Source of the DNA: Zonotrichia leucophrys gambelii
Lineage: Eukaryota > Chordata > Aves > Passeriformes > Passerellidae
Direction: 5' to 3'
Assembly (NCBI RefSeq): GCF_028769735.1
Contig: NC_088173.1
Location: 69,996,463-70,060,462, forward strand
DNA: 64,000 nucleotides
Position 1 is the stretch's first letter. Every line of letters starts with the position of its first letter. This document shows, piece by piece, positions 22,885 through 33,728 of this stretch. The position numbers and the translations under genes were made by a program. The notes beneath the pieces were generated by a model. That model searched no databases, was not told the origin of the DNA, and worked only from the letters and a program-made list of their open reading frames with translations.

Positions 22885-23030
22885 AGCCATTGAGGGGATG
22901 AGGAGTGTAATAGAGCTGGGGAAGGGTCTGGAGCAGCAGGAATGGCTGAGGGAGCTGGGAAGGGGCTCAGCCTGGAGCAAAGGAGGCTCAGGGAGGACCC
23001 TGTGGCTCTGCACACCTCCCTGACAGTTGT
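22885..23030 (+). repeat. CR1 LINE fragment in the HTR7-like intron
   Basis: It matches the part of CR1 just upstream of the usual tail: AGCTGGGGAAGGGTCTGGAG, GGGCTCAGCCTGGAGCAAAG, GAGGCTCAGGGAGGACC. Confidence 0.8.
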
Positions 23031-24007
23031 TGAACTCTGGAAACTCAAATAGGAATGACCCAAGCAGCTGGAGCCTTCTGCTTGCTTGCACAGCCAGGAG
23101 TTGCCAAAGTGATGGAGTCCAGCTCGCCCTCAAGGGGAAAATGAGTGGAGTTTGGAGTAAGAGATCCCAAAACCACCTGGTGACCCACAGATCCCCCAGT
23201 CCTGACGCCTGGGGTTAGGAGTTACCTTGTTATTTTGCCTGAAAGGAGCTGGAGGCTGCACCCACCATCAGCTCCTGGTGGTGCCTGGGGTGTAAACGTG
23301 AACTATCCTGACTTTTATTGGAGACATTTGTGTGATAAAGAAATTGTGTCAACTGTGAGTAAATTAGAATTGTAAAGCAATAAATCAAGGGGGAAGTCGG
23401 CTGCTGTCAGCCAACATTCCCCCTGGAAAACATCTGCCTGCTACTCAGCTCCAATCAATCCTGCAAAAACCTCGAGCCACTCATATGGATTTCTGTTCTG
23501 TTACAGCCTTTTTGATTCCAATCTCCTGCTGCCAGGAATTTTTAGGCAGGAACACATCACCTCTTAGCTTGTTCTTGGATGAAAGGTGTCACTCCAGAGG
23601 GGCAGTGAGAGCAGCAGCTCTATGAGTACTTTTTGCTAAAAGCTGAACAAAAAATTGAAAAATATCTGTGGAGAATTTTACCTCTGCTGTGTAATTTTTT
23701 CTCTGACAGTCAGTCTTAGTGTGTTAGGAGATTTTCTCTTCCCTGAATATTTCACTTTTCCAGATCATCCCTCAAGATTAGAAGATGGAAATAAAATATA
23801 TTAAAAAAATCTAATTTCTCCTCCCCTCCTGACTGCTAAATCAATTGAGAGACTAAATTCTTCTCCCCTGCCTCCCTGATAAAATTATTTTGAATTCATT
23901 CACTGAGTTGTTCTGTCCTTATTTTCCTCTGTATTCTTTTTTTGGACACTTCCAGGGATGTGAAGTGAGCTGGCCTTGGTGACAAGAATCAACCGAAATT
24001 CTCTATG

Positions 24008-24180
24008 TTTGGAGAATTCCAGGATGGTTTGGGTTGAATGGAACCTTCAAGATTATCCATTTCCAATGCCCTGCCATGTGCAGGGACACCTTCCACTATC
24101 CCAGGTGGCTCCAACCCCATCCCACCTGGCCTTGGACATTGCAGGGATGGAGCATCCACAGCTTCCCTGGGCGCCCCAAT
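24008..24180 (-). repeat. CR1 LINE 3' fragment in the HTR7-like intron
   Basis: Reverse CR1 tail: AATTCCAGGATGGTTTGGGTTG, CAGGGACACCTTCCACTATC, GGAGCATCCACAGCTTCCCT. Confidence 0.9.
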
Positions 24181-24859
24181 CCCTCCCGATGGAGCCAAGC
24201 TGGGAGAAAACCCCGCTCTGCTCCTGCAATTCCCAAATTAACACCCCAAAAATCACCCCTCTGGATATCCAAGCCAAGAACTTCACCAAAAAATCCATGC
24301 TGTGTTGTGTGTCACCCTCTCTTACGCTATTACCAGGTTTCTGTGGAAGCTGATCCGCCTGGGATTTGCTGAAACTTCAAGGAATTTACGAGGGAAGCGC
24401 TCGGTGACGCGGTTTAACGAGCAGGCAAAGCTGACACATTTCATCCGCTGCTGCTGGGGGAAACGGGGCCGTTTTCAGGTCTTTGTAATAATTCTGAAAC
24501 GAGCAGGGAGCCCTCAAAATAGGGCAGCGTTTACAGGAGGTGAGGTGGCGCTGGCAGACAGTGGAATTTGAGTGGAATTCTCTCCCTTTGAATTTCTTTT
24601 AGCTTTTCTCTGTGTGTGTGTGTTGTGCTGTTAATCAAGTTTAGGGTAGCCAGGTAGCAAAAGGCAATTCCTAGGATTTGCAGGCGCTCAGTGTGGATTT
24701 GCAGGGCAGCCATTCATGCCAGCTGCAATAAATTCCTGCCACATCCCTGATCCTGCAGATCCTTTGGCTGTGGGGTGGGAGATCTGCCCCAGGCTGGGCT
24801 GCACCAGCAAACCCCACAGATGAGCCAGTTCAGAGTGTTTGTTCTACATTCAGTGGGGA

Positions 24860-25115
24860 TAATGGAATGGGTTGGGTCGGGTTGGGTTGGGTTGGGTTGG
24901 GAGGGACCTTAAATCCCATCCAGTTCCACTCCAGGGGCAGGGACACCTTCCACTGTCCCAGGCTGCTCCAAGCCCTGTCCAACCTGGCCTTGGACACTTC
25001 CAGGGATCCAGGGGCAGCCACAGCTGCTCTGGGCATCCTGTACCAAGGTCTCATCACCCTCACAGGGAACAATTCTTTCCCAATACCCCATCTATCCCTG
25101 CCCTTGTCGTGCCTT
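24860..25115 (-). repeat. CR1 LINE 3' fragment with expanded terminal motif
   Basis: A reverse CR1 tail continues from GAGGGACCTTAAATCCCATC through CCTTGGACACTTCCAGGGAT to CCTCACAGGGAACAATTC. Its end motif GGTTTGGGTTGG has been expanded into the G-rich array listed at 24869-24905. Confidence 0.9.
24869..24905 (+). repeat. (GGGTT)n G-rich array, G-quadruplex motif
   Basis: Eight GGG runs are separated by one or two bases (TT, TC or A), which satisfies the usual G-quadruplex pattern. The array sits inside a CR1 tail, on the strand opposite to the HTR7-like transcript. Confidence 0.9.
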
Positions 25116-27445
25116 TACATTTTCCCTCTGTGCCTTCCCTGTAGGCCCCCTTCAATTTTTGGATCATTATGCCAGGGATTAAATAATAAAAACAACCCAA
25201 ACCTCCCTGAGGTGCCCCTTTCTCCATCCTGCAGCTGGTGAACTGGGAAAAGATGAATCTGCACTCACACAGGGGGACAAATGAGCCCAGAATTAGGGCT
25301 CAGAATTAGGGTTTCCTCAACCCCATTGTTTCACAATTCCTCTGCAGCCAAAATGAGCTCATTCTCTGATTTCCAAGTTGATGCCATTCCTGCCCCATCC
25401 TGCTGAAGGAGAAGAGCAAATAAAAGGCAGCTGGAGGCTGCTGAAGTGCCCTAAGTCAGAGCTGGTGCAGCATCCCAAGGATCCATCCCAGATACAGAGC
25501 AGGGATCTACCCAGCCTGGGCAACATTTGGATGAAGGACATGGGAAAGGCAATCCAGCAAAATGCTCTGCAGTTTTTATCCCTCTGACTTTGGGGTGGCA
25601 TCCTTTTACTGAGGGTGACCCCAATTTGGAGCATAAAATCTGATTTTGGGTGGAAAATACTTGCCAGGGAAAGGGGAGAGCCCCAGCAGAGCTGCCTGGG
25701 AAATGGATGGAGAGTTTTTTTCTCCACCAGGGATGCCAGAAGTGATGTGTGGGCTTTGGGGAGCTCCTTTTGTCAGCTTCTTGGCATTTTTATGGAGAGT
25801 TTTATCAAAGCTGAGCAGCCAAAAGAGGGGATTTTTTTTTTGTTGGTGGTTTGTTTTTGGTTTGTGACATTAAAAAATCTGCAACATTGGCAGGCTTTTA
25901 CATAAGGAAAATATAAGAGGGAGATGGATGTTTCCAGCATTTTTCTTTTCTGATTTCAAAGGAAATCAATCAAATCTCGCTTCAGACAAGATTAGTTCTA
26001 CCAGCTTCAATCGAGAGGCTTTTAGGAAGCCCTCAGCATTAATAATCAATAACAGCAGCCTACATTTTAATAGTCCTCATCATCCTGGGCAAAGCAAGTA
26101 GCTTTTCCATCTAAGCTAAGCAAAATATTGAGGACACTTCAGCCATCAATAAAAGCAGGGTCTCCTCCTTGGCAGGGACAGGCCTGACAGTGCTGACCAA
26201 GTTGGATTCAGGACAGAACAGAGGAAATATTTCTATTTCTGAGAAATACCAAAGGTTTTCATCTTCTTCCTCACAGGGCAGGAGGAAGAGCTGGTCCCCA
26301 TCTCTGGGGGAGGTTTGGGTTGTGCCTCGCTGAGATAACAATTTAATCTCTTTTAGCGCAGGTTTTTCAGGCATTCTGCAAGCTCAGCTCTCGTTGTGCT
26401 TTTGGGTTTTGGTTGTATCAGCACAGAAACTGAGAATTGTGATTTTGGAGATGTTTCCATCAAGAGTCAAATGAAAAATCCTGCCTGTCCCAGGCTCAGG
26501 GGGAAGTGGAGCTCCAGGCATGATCCTGGATCCTCAGTCCACCTCCACACACTGCCTGAGGATGCTGGGCGGGTGTGGAGCAGTGATGCTGCACAGGATG
26601 CTGGAGACACTGCCCTGGGATGGTTCACACAACTCCCAGCCCATTCCAGGGGATCCTTGAGTCCCCTCCTCCTCTGATATGCACCAGAGGACATCCCAGT
26701 AATTCCCATTCCCTCCTCAAGCCCCAGCACAGACTGACCCTACAAGCCCCCTCCACCTGCACTTGTCCTTCCTCCCACCCAGATCTGGGTGGGCACAGCT
26801 GGGCCGATGGTCCAGTCCCTTCCCTCTGCTCAATCCTTGCTGGTTTTCTCCTTTCCCAGCTGGAAATATTCCAGGCAGTTGCCCTGTAACCACTCAACTT
26901 CCCCATCAGGCCTGTGGTGTGGTGAGGATGAAATTCTGGGAGAAAACTGATCATGGTGCAGTTCCTGTGCCAACACATGAGGGACAAGCCCAGGCCAGAA
27001 AATTCAGGCTCTTTGACAAACTCTTGGGACACAGCATTTCCCTCCCTCCTTCCCAGGAAGGACAAAGTGACACCAAACTCAGGATGGTGTCCTTGGATAG
27101 GGATCTGCTCCCTGGAGATGTGGTGGAGGAGTGGAATCCACGGCAAGGATTTTTTGGGGAAAGATCTCTCCTGTTTGTGCATGTGTTTGGAAAAGTCTTG
27201 CTCCAAAGAATGGGATTGGTTGGTTGGGAAAGGAGGGGAAGGAAAGAGGAAAAATAGTGAAGGGAAGAAGGAGGAAAGAAAAAGGAAAGGGAAAAGGATT
27301 GCATGTATCGGGGTTTTGAGGACTTGGGATCAGGTGGGGAGAGTTGTTGACATGCTTGGCCAAGAAGAAGTGGAAGGGGAAAGGGAAAAAGAGAAAAGGA
27401 AAAAAGGGAAAAAGGAAAAAGGGGAAAGGGAAGGGAAGGCAAGGC

Positions 27446-27619
27446 AAAAGGAAAGGAAAGGAGAAAAGAAAGGAGAAGGAGAAGGAGAAGGAGAAGGAGA
27501 AGGAGAAGGAGAAGGAAAAGGAAAAGGAAAAGGAAAAGGAAAAGGAAAAGGAAAAGGAAAAGGAAAAGGAAAAGGAAAAGGAAAAGGAAAAGGAAAAGGA
27601 AAAGGAAAAGGAAAAGGAG
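27446..27619 (+). repeat. Uninterrupted purine tract, (GGAGAA)n then (GGAAAA)n
   Basis: A 174-nt run contains only A and G on the plus strand. A (GGAGAA)n block to about 27515 is followed by about seventeen GGAAAA units. Purine-rich sequence extends back to about 27230 with a few interruptions. It lies in the intron of the HTR7-like gene, so the transcript carries the C/U-only strand. Confidence 0.95.
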
Positions 27620-28810
27620 CATTTCAAGCAAAGCCAGTCTGGTTAGTGTGTAGCCACTTCCCTGCTCCTCACCCACCGGGAGGAAGCACTGACACATTTA
27701 ATTCCTATTTAATTCCTGCATTCCATCCCTTCCCTCTCACAGAGTCAGATTCCTGCCAGCTCTGAGCACACCTGCTATTTTTTTTTCCCAGCCAGAAATT
27801 TATTAAAATAAAGCAAATTCAGCAGAAGAGCTGAACCTCCCTGTGGCCTGGCAGGGTTTTTTCTGTCACCAGCAGCTCTGAGCTGCCCAGGGCTGTGGAT
27901 CTGCACCTCCCAGGGGAGCAGTGCCTGGTGGGGATGAAGGCTTTGGAGCAGGACTCTCTGCTGGCTTTCCTGGGGGGGATGTCAAGCAGCAGCCGGATCC
28001 TCTCTGTCCTTTCTGCTTTGTCACCCGCTGTCACACCTGCAGAGGTGACCGGGGAGGTGGCACAGCTGTGAGGGCACATCTCAGACGTGGGATGTGTTCC
28101 TTCCCTGAGCTGCGGCTCCCAGAGCAGCCCAGCCCAGCCCAGAGCGACCCCCGGGCAGGCAGCGCACGTCAGCCCCGGCCCCCGGCTCGGCAGCGCCATG
28201 GCCCCGCTGACGCAGCTGCTAAAATTAGAGCCACCAAGGTGCTGACTTGGCCAAGCCTGGCCACTCTGCCAGGCAGGCTCTGCCTTTCCCTCCCAGCTCC
28301 AGGTGTGGGAGGTGAAGCCAGCAAATCCTCACAAATGCGCTCACTGAGCTAAACCGGGGGGTTTGGGATCTTGGGATGGGGTGTGGGGAGCTGCTGATAT
28401 CCTTAGCTAAGGCGTGAGTCCAGGGAGCAGCACAGAATCCCACAGGATTGGCTGCCCTGGAGCCTGGATTTCCAAAGTGCATCTGGGGTTGTTTTTTTGA
28501 TTTCTTGAATGGTTTCATGGCCCAGGCACCTTCCATGGAGAAGGTCAGGTGCTGCTCCTCAGGAACAATGAGAAGCAGCTGCCAAAAGGGGGAAGACTGA
28601 GGAAGTAACTTAGGGAAGCAACTTGAGAAAACACCCTGAGAAACCCAGCTCTTCCAAAGGGAGCACTGAACTCTCACACAAAACCCTCACCTCCTGCAAA
28701 AAACACCTCCAGGAGCACTGACCCAACCAGGAACGCCATCCCAGCAGCTCCCAACACCCCAAATACCAGATCCCACCTGAGCCCAGGGCACCAACCCGCC
28801 CCTGCCTCAC

Positions 28811-29322
28811 CTGTCCACGCTGATGATGCACAAGGTCATGATGGAGGCGGTGCAGCACATCACGTCCATGGCGATGAAGACGTTGCAGAACACCTTCCCA
28901 AAGAGCCACTCTCCCCCCACCAGGTCCGTGATGGTGACAAAGGGCATGACAGCAAAGGCCACCGACAGGTCGGCGGCGGCCAGGGACACCACCAGGTAGT
29001 TGGAGGGCTGCCGGAGCTTCTTGACGATGCACACGGAGATGATGACCAGCCCGTTGCCGGCGATGGTGGTGAGGATGATGATGGAGAGCACGGCCCCGAT
29101 GACGACCTTCTCGGTGTCCCCATAGAGCAGGATCTCCTCGCCGCAGTCGGTGCCGTTGTTGGTGAGGTTGGAGGGCGGCAGCTCGGGCTCGGCTGGGGCG
29201 GGAGGTTCCTCAGTCATGAATGGATTCGGGAGCGCTTCCCGAGCCGGCCGCTGCTGCTCTGCGCTCTCCACCAGCAGAAGGTGCTGCTCCAGAAACCTCC
29301 TGGGGCTGGCCCTCAGCAGCAT
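28811..29322 (-). CDS. HTR7L: 5-HT7-type serotonin receptor (HTR7-like), coding exon 1
   Basis: This exon encodes the N-terminal half of a rhodopsin-class amine receptor, which in the 5-HT7 family binds serotonin at the plasma membrane and raises cAMP through Gs. The N-terminus has two glycosylation sequons (NLT, NGT). TM1 follows (from KVVIG, with the AGNGL motif), then TM2 (SLAAADLSVA), and TM3 with the disulfide cysteine (KVFCNVF) and the amine-binding aspartate (IAMDVMCC). The exon ends in the DRY motif, whose Arg codon is split (AG then GTGAG donor at 28810-28809). The first in-frame ATG after an upstream stop is at 29322 and has A at -3. A second ATG at 29217 (MTEEPP) has a weaker context; it would give 392 residues instead of 427. 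The 35 residues between the two starts have no recognisable match. Family assignment is very secure; the start is uncertain. Confidence 0.93.
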
Positions 29323-30570
29323 GCTCCGAGCTCGCCACCAGCGCTCCCCCAGCAGTGACACCTCCAGTGACAAACCAGAACATCTCGTCACAAAACAGGG
29401 CGAAGAAAATCCAATATCCCCTCATCCTCTCGCCCACCGTCACCACCCCCCTCCACCCCTCCGAGCTCTTGCTGCGGCTGCATCTCACGTGCCCGGCAGG
29501 AAGCCGCTTCCCAAGTCTCCTTAAGGACACGCATTTTCCCGGGGGATGCTTGGAGGCAGCCGCTCTCCGCTTGGGAAGCAGCACCAAGGGCTCCCTGCAA
29601 CATCTCCCCGCTCATCCATGTGCTGTTCCAGCAGAGAGAACGGCTCGTGGATCCCTGTGTGCTCCCTGCCGAGCTGTGCCTGCTGCTGTGGCACTTCTCC
29701 TCTGCATCCATACATTTAATCCCTTGCAGAGCCTCCTCTGTGCATGCGACACCACGAGCCACAGCACCAGCGTGGGCACAGCCCCCGCCCGCTGCATCCC
29801 CTGCCCGTGGCACACGCAAACTTCAAAGCCGGGACCGCAAATCCGCAAATCCCCGCTCCTGGCACGCAGTGGCCACGCTCGGGCTGTTGGTAGCCACGGG
29901 AGAGGATCGGTGGCATGCAGCACACCCAGGGTACCACGCAGAGCCCAGGCATCCCAGCTCGCTCCCGGAGCCTGAGCATCAGCACCACCTCCGAGAGCCG
30001 CGCTCCCACCCCCGGCATCCCACCCCTGCCATCCACAAGGAAACTTCAGGGCAAGGATCACCCCTGGATGCTCCGAGCATCGTGCATAAACCCGCATCCT
30101 CTTTTTTTTTAATTGTTATTGTTGTGTTGTTTCTAACCCCATTTCCCCCTTGAAGTTTTGTTTCAATCCCAGCCGGATTGCGGCCCCTTCCTCCCCTTTT
30201 GCAGCGTCCCCCGGGGGGTTCCCGGAGTTACCTGTGCCGAGGGGGTGAGACATCCTCCAGGCGAGCCCCTGCGAGCTCCGGGCGGGCGAGGAAGCAAAGA
30301 GCCACCCCCGGAGCATCCTTCTCCCCTCCCCGCCTCGCCGGTCCCTCCTACCGCCCTCCCCTCGCCTCTGCCGGGCAGGGACCCAGATGGTCCCCGGCTC
30401 CCTCCTCGGAGCCCCAGGGAGGAGCAAAGAGCGGGCGGGGGGGTCCGGGCTGGGTCCCGCAGCGATGGGAGGGAGCGGGTGAGGATCTGGAGGGAAAGGC
30501 TGGAAGTTGAGGAGATGCCTTGGAGCGCTGAGAGGCAGGAGAAGCAGCGTGGAAGGCAGCAAGGAGGGCA
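29150..30570 (-). promoter_or_regulatory. GC-rich, CpG-containing promoter region of the HTR7-like gene
   Basis: GC content and CpG density are much higher than in surrounding DNA, especially at 30180-30560 and through exon 1. The region lies directly upstream of the receptor start on the minus strand, which fits a CpG-island promoter. No clear TATA box was identified and the transcription start cannot be placed. Long overlapping open frames on both strands here are typical side effects of high GC content. Confidence 0.55.
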
Positions 30571-31229
30571 GGCATGGGGAAAGGCGCCTTTCCTCGAGAT
30601 TTTTTTAAAGGATTATTTTACAGGATACATTTTTTACAGTATTTTTACGTTATTTTTCCCTCGCTCCGGGCATTTTTTCAGCCCTCCTGGGTTGTCCTCC
30701 GCGTTCCTTCAGCTCCACTCTGAAAGGAGCTGCAAACAGCCAAGGAGAAGCAAATCCCTGAAGATGAGCCTTTCTTAATCCTAGGAAAACTGATTTTTTA
30801 AAAAAACCCAAAAAACGGGGCAGAACATGGAGAGATCCACATGCACTCCCCTCCATGGGGACTTCGGAGCTGGGATCACTCTGATATTTCCACCCAGGGC
30901 ATCAATGTCGGTCACACTTTGCTCCTCCTGGGGTGGAAGATGCGGGGCAGAGCCATCTCCTGCATTGGCTGTTCCCAAGGATGATTCCCTGGGGAATTCA
31001 TCCCTCGGGGGGATGGACAGTGCGGGGCCCACCCTGCATCCCTCGGGATGGGCTGGGAGGGGAGGGAATGTGGCTGTGGAGCTGTTGGCAAATTCGGGAA
31101 GCGATTCCCGAGCTTCTGCCCCAGCTGGAGCGAGGTGGGAATCTCATCCCAGGACACCCTGGAGGGCTGAGTCTGGGAAAAACACCTTGAAATCTCAGTG
31201 ATGCCAAGCACTGCAGGGATTTTTGGGGC

Positions 31230-31276
31230 AGATGTTCCCGGTGGGAAAAAAAAAAAAAAAAAAGGATAAAAAAAAA
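31230..31276. repeat. A-rich simple repeat
   Basis: Runs of adenine with a few G and T bases; no other feature. Confidence 0.8.
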
Positions 31277-31828
31277 GTGCATTTGCAAGGAAATCGCCGG
31301 TGAGCTAAAGCAGGGCTGTTAAAGCTGTGCTTAGCGCTGGGGTTCCTCCTTTGCTGCTCGAGCATCGAAGCATGTGTGGGAGGCTGGTGAAAATAGCTTC
31401 CTCACCAGGCCAGGACGTGCTGGAGGAGCTCCGGGATTTTTATTTTTTTTTCCTTTTTCTTCCCATGCCAGGTGGGTTTTTTTCCCGGCCCCTCCAAAGC
31501 CGGGGTGGGATGGGGCTGATGCACAAACCCTGCAGGGGCTGGGGAGGAGAATTCTCTCAGATTTACAAAATACACCCAAGGAATTTCTGAGGAGGAAAAG
31601 GGGGATGTGCAGAACTCCCTGCTGCAGGAATCCTGCCGGATTCTGCAGTCTCCAAACCCAGACAAATTCAGCCAAGGAGAAAAACACCCCCTAAGGACCA
31701 GCTCAGGCAGTCTGGGGCCAGATGCCTGGAGGATTTCAGGGAAACAATCTGTGCCCGAGCCACAGATCTGCTCCCAGCCCTGGGAGAGGGGTTAGAGGGA
31801 GGATATGGGGTGGGGAACAGCCCAGAGG

Positions 31829-32238
31829 GGTTTTTTCCTGCCTGGAGAGATTTTTCCACCTTCCCTGGAGGGTTTTTCAGCCTGGAGAGATTTTTCCAGC
31901 TTCCCTGAAAGGGTTTTTCAGCCTGGAGAGATTTTTCCAGCTTCCCTGAAAGGGTTTTCCAGCCTGGAAAGGGTTTTCCAGCTTCCTTGGAGGGTTTTTC
32001 AGCCTGGAGAGATTTTTCCAGCTTCTCTGAAGGGGTTTTCAGCCTGGAGAGATTTTTCCAGCTTCCCTGGAGGGGTTTCTCATCCTGGAGGGTTTTTTCA
32101 TCTTCCCTGGAGGGGTTTCTCATACTGGGAGGGTTTTTCCAGCTTCCCTGGAGGGGTTTCTCATCCTGGAGGGTTTTTTCATCTTCCCTGGAGGGGTTTC
32201 TCATCCTGGAAGGGTTTTTCCAGCTTCCCTGGAGGCTG
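31829..32238. repeat. 40-41 bp minisatellite, about ten copies
   Basis: Units of the form CAGCCTGGAGAGATTTTTC plus CAGCTTCCCTGAAAGGGTTT repeat at spacings of 40 or 41 bp. Each unit is itself a dimer of two related ~20-bp halves. Later copies shift to a CATCCTGGAGGG variant. Open frames on both strands here follow from the repeat and are not evidence for a protein. Confidence 0.95.
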
Positions 32239-32739
32239 CTTATGGGAGAACACCACTATGCACTAAGGAGAGACAGGGAAGGATTTTTTCCTTGAGGCAT
32301 CCTTGGGAAGCAGCTGGTTCATGCTCAGAGGTTGAGTTCATGTCGTGGCAGACAGGAAGGAAGGAAGGAGAAAAGGAGATTTTAGACATGAGGAGTTTCC
32401 TGGGCTTTCTTTGCTCTGCCCTTCCAGGACTTTTGGCAGAGCCTCAAAATCCTGCAAGAGCTGCAGGGAGCAGAATTGATCCCACTCTGTCTCATCCCAG
32501 CCCCATTTCTGTAGGATGAAACCTACAGCTTTTCCCTTTCTGACCTCCTGCAGCTCTGGGGACTCCAAAGGGGAATTTCCCCCCATTTTTCCAGGAAAAT
32601 GAGCTGCTCTCATAACTTGGGGAGCAAAAACAGGGACAGAAACTCACTCCCAGCTCTTGGGACACTCACCAAGCAGCCAGAGGGCACATTCCTTGCTTGG
32701 GTTGCTTTTGAGGAGGACAGAAGGGAAAATGCTAATTTT

Positions 32740-33240
32740 CATGTGAAGAAATAATTAAAATAATTATCATTCTTCTAGCTAAAACCCTCAGTGCAGCATT
32801 TCTCCAGCCCCAGGCCACGGTGACCTTGCTGAGACACTGCCTCTGGGGCGAGCTGGGAAGCACTAATTGCATTTAATGGTAATTAAGGAGAGGAAATGGC
32901 CAGCGTGCCTCAGCTCAGCACTCACTGGAGCTTTCTGCCTTTGGTTTGGAGGAGCAGGGATGATGCTGGAGCAAGGTGGGATCAACCCCAAGGAAGATTT
33001 TCCATGTAAAAAAAAAAAAAAAATCAAGAAGCAGAAATCACAAAATAAAAAAGTTTCCTGCACCTGCAGAAGAAGAGGGGCAGCCAAAATCCTCCCAGCA
33101 CTTCAGTGCCCATATCTATTATTCCATTTTCATGTACAAATGACTGTTTTATTAACAATTAATTGTTAATATTGAGCCCTATTAAGTCTAATAGGCGCAG
33201 GTATTAATATGCAAATTTGGAGAAATCTCATTAATTTCCA
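32740..33240. promoter_or_regulatory. Candidate distal enhancer with homeodomain-type motifs
   Basis: The stretch is non-repetitive and rich in TAATTA-type words (ATAATTAAAATAATTATC near 32751, CTAATTGCATTTAATGG near 32863). It has a perfect 22-bp palindrome at 33150-33171 (half-site ATTAACAATT) and an octamer ATGCAAAT at 33209-33216. It lies 3.5-4 kb upstream of the HTR7-like start. Function is inferred from motif clustering only. Confidence 0.3.
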
Positions 33241-33654
33241 GGTCCAGCATCTTCCCTGCAGCACAGATGTTGACATTTCTCCCTCCCAGATGGATAAAAT
33301 GAATCCCTTGGCAGTCTCAGCTTTTAAGGAGCATCTCCAAGGGTGGATTTTACCTGCAGGGAAATTCGGGATGAGCAGTCCTGGGGTACCCAAAGCTTCT
33401 CTGTGGGTGCTGTGATCAGGAATAACAAAATCTGAGGTGTTTTAGTGACCCAAATCCCACCCCCTTTTCTCCATGGGAATCTCCTGCTTTCCCCCTGAGG
33501 CTCTCCCAAAACCAGCCCTGATGAGCATCAAGGAACATCTCCCCAGAATCACCCAGCAAACAAAAATAAAGTGAATAAAGTGGTGGGAACGTTGTACCCA
33601 AGAGAGGGTTGGATCTCCCAGAAATGAATCCCTTGCCCTGGGGTCCAATCCCAT

Positions 33655-33728
33655 TAAATTTACCTGTAATTTAAAAACTTACCTGTAATTTTAAAATTTA
33701 CCCATTAAATTTACCTGTAATTTAAAAC
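33655..33728. repeat. Short tandem repeat with AAATTTACCTGTAATTTA unit
   Basis: About three imperfect copies of the unit. Confidence 0.8.

Larger units (their letters stand above)
21850..28810 (-). other. HTR7L: Single intron of the HTR7-like gene
   Basis: This 6,961-bp intron interrupts the DRY motif in phase 2, where the intron of vertebrate HTR7 lies as I recall it; this supports a genuine gene copy, not a retrocopy. The donor is GTGAG and the acceptor CCGCAG. It contains a 21-bp tandem repeat, the second copy of a 157-bp duplication, CR1 fragments, a GGGTT-type G-rich tract, a long purine tract, and a CpG-rich patch near 28060-28220. Stretches such as 23290-23520 and 25940-26110 look non-repetitive and could be conserved noncoding sequence, but this cannot be shown here. 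Confidence 0.9.

Noticed and set aside
24869..24905. Interstitial telomere sequence
   Set aside because: The unit is GGGTT, not TTAGGG, and it is embedded in a CR1 tail, so it is a local expansion.
27344..27646. Lys/Glu/Gly-rich open frames across the purine tract
   Set aside because: They are produced in all frames by the GGAGAA/GGAAAA simple repeat and have no splice or start context.
28811..29391. A start codon at 29391 (GTG) for the receptor
   Set aside because: The codon is GTG, not ATG. The first in-frame ATG after the upstream stop is at 29322.
29150..30570. Several 100-250 codon frames in the GC-rich region upstream of the receptor
   Set aside because: They overlap each other on both strands, lack recognisable domains and follow from high GC content at a promoter.
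31668..32295. Repetitive proteins on both strands across the minisatellite
   Set aside because: The unit lacks stops in several frames, so such frames appear automatically. Unit lengths alternate between 40 and 41 bp, so no single frame is maintained by the repeat.
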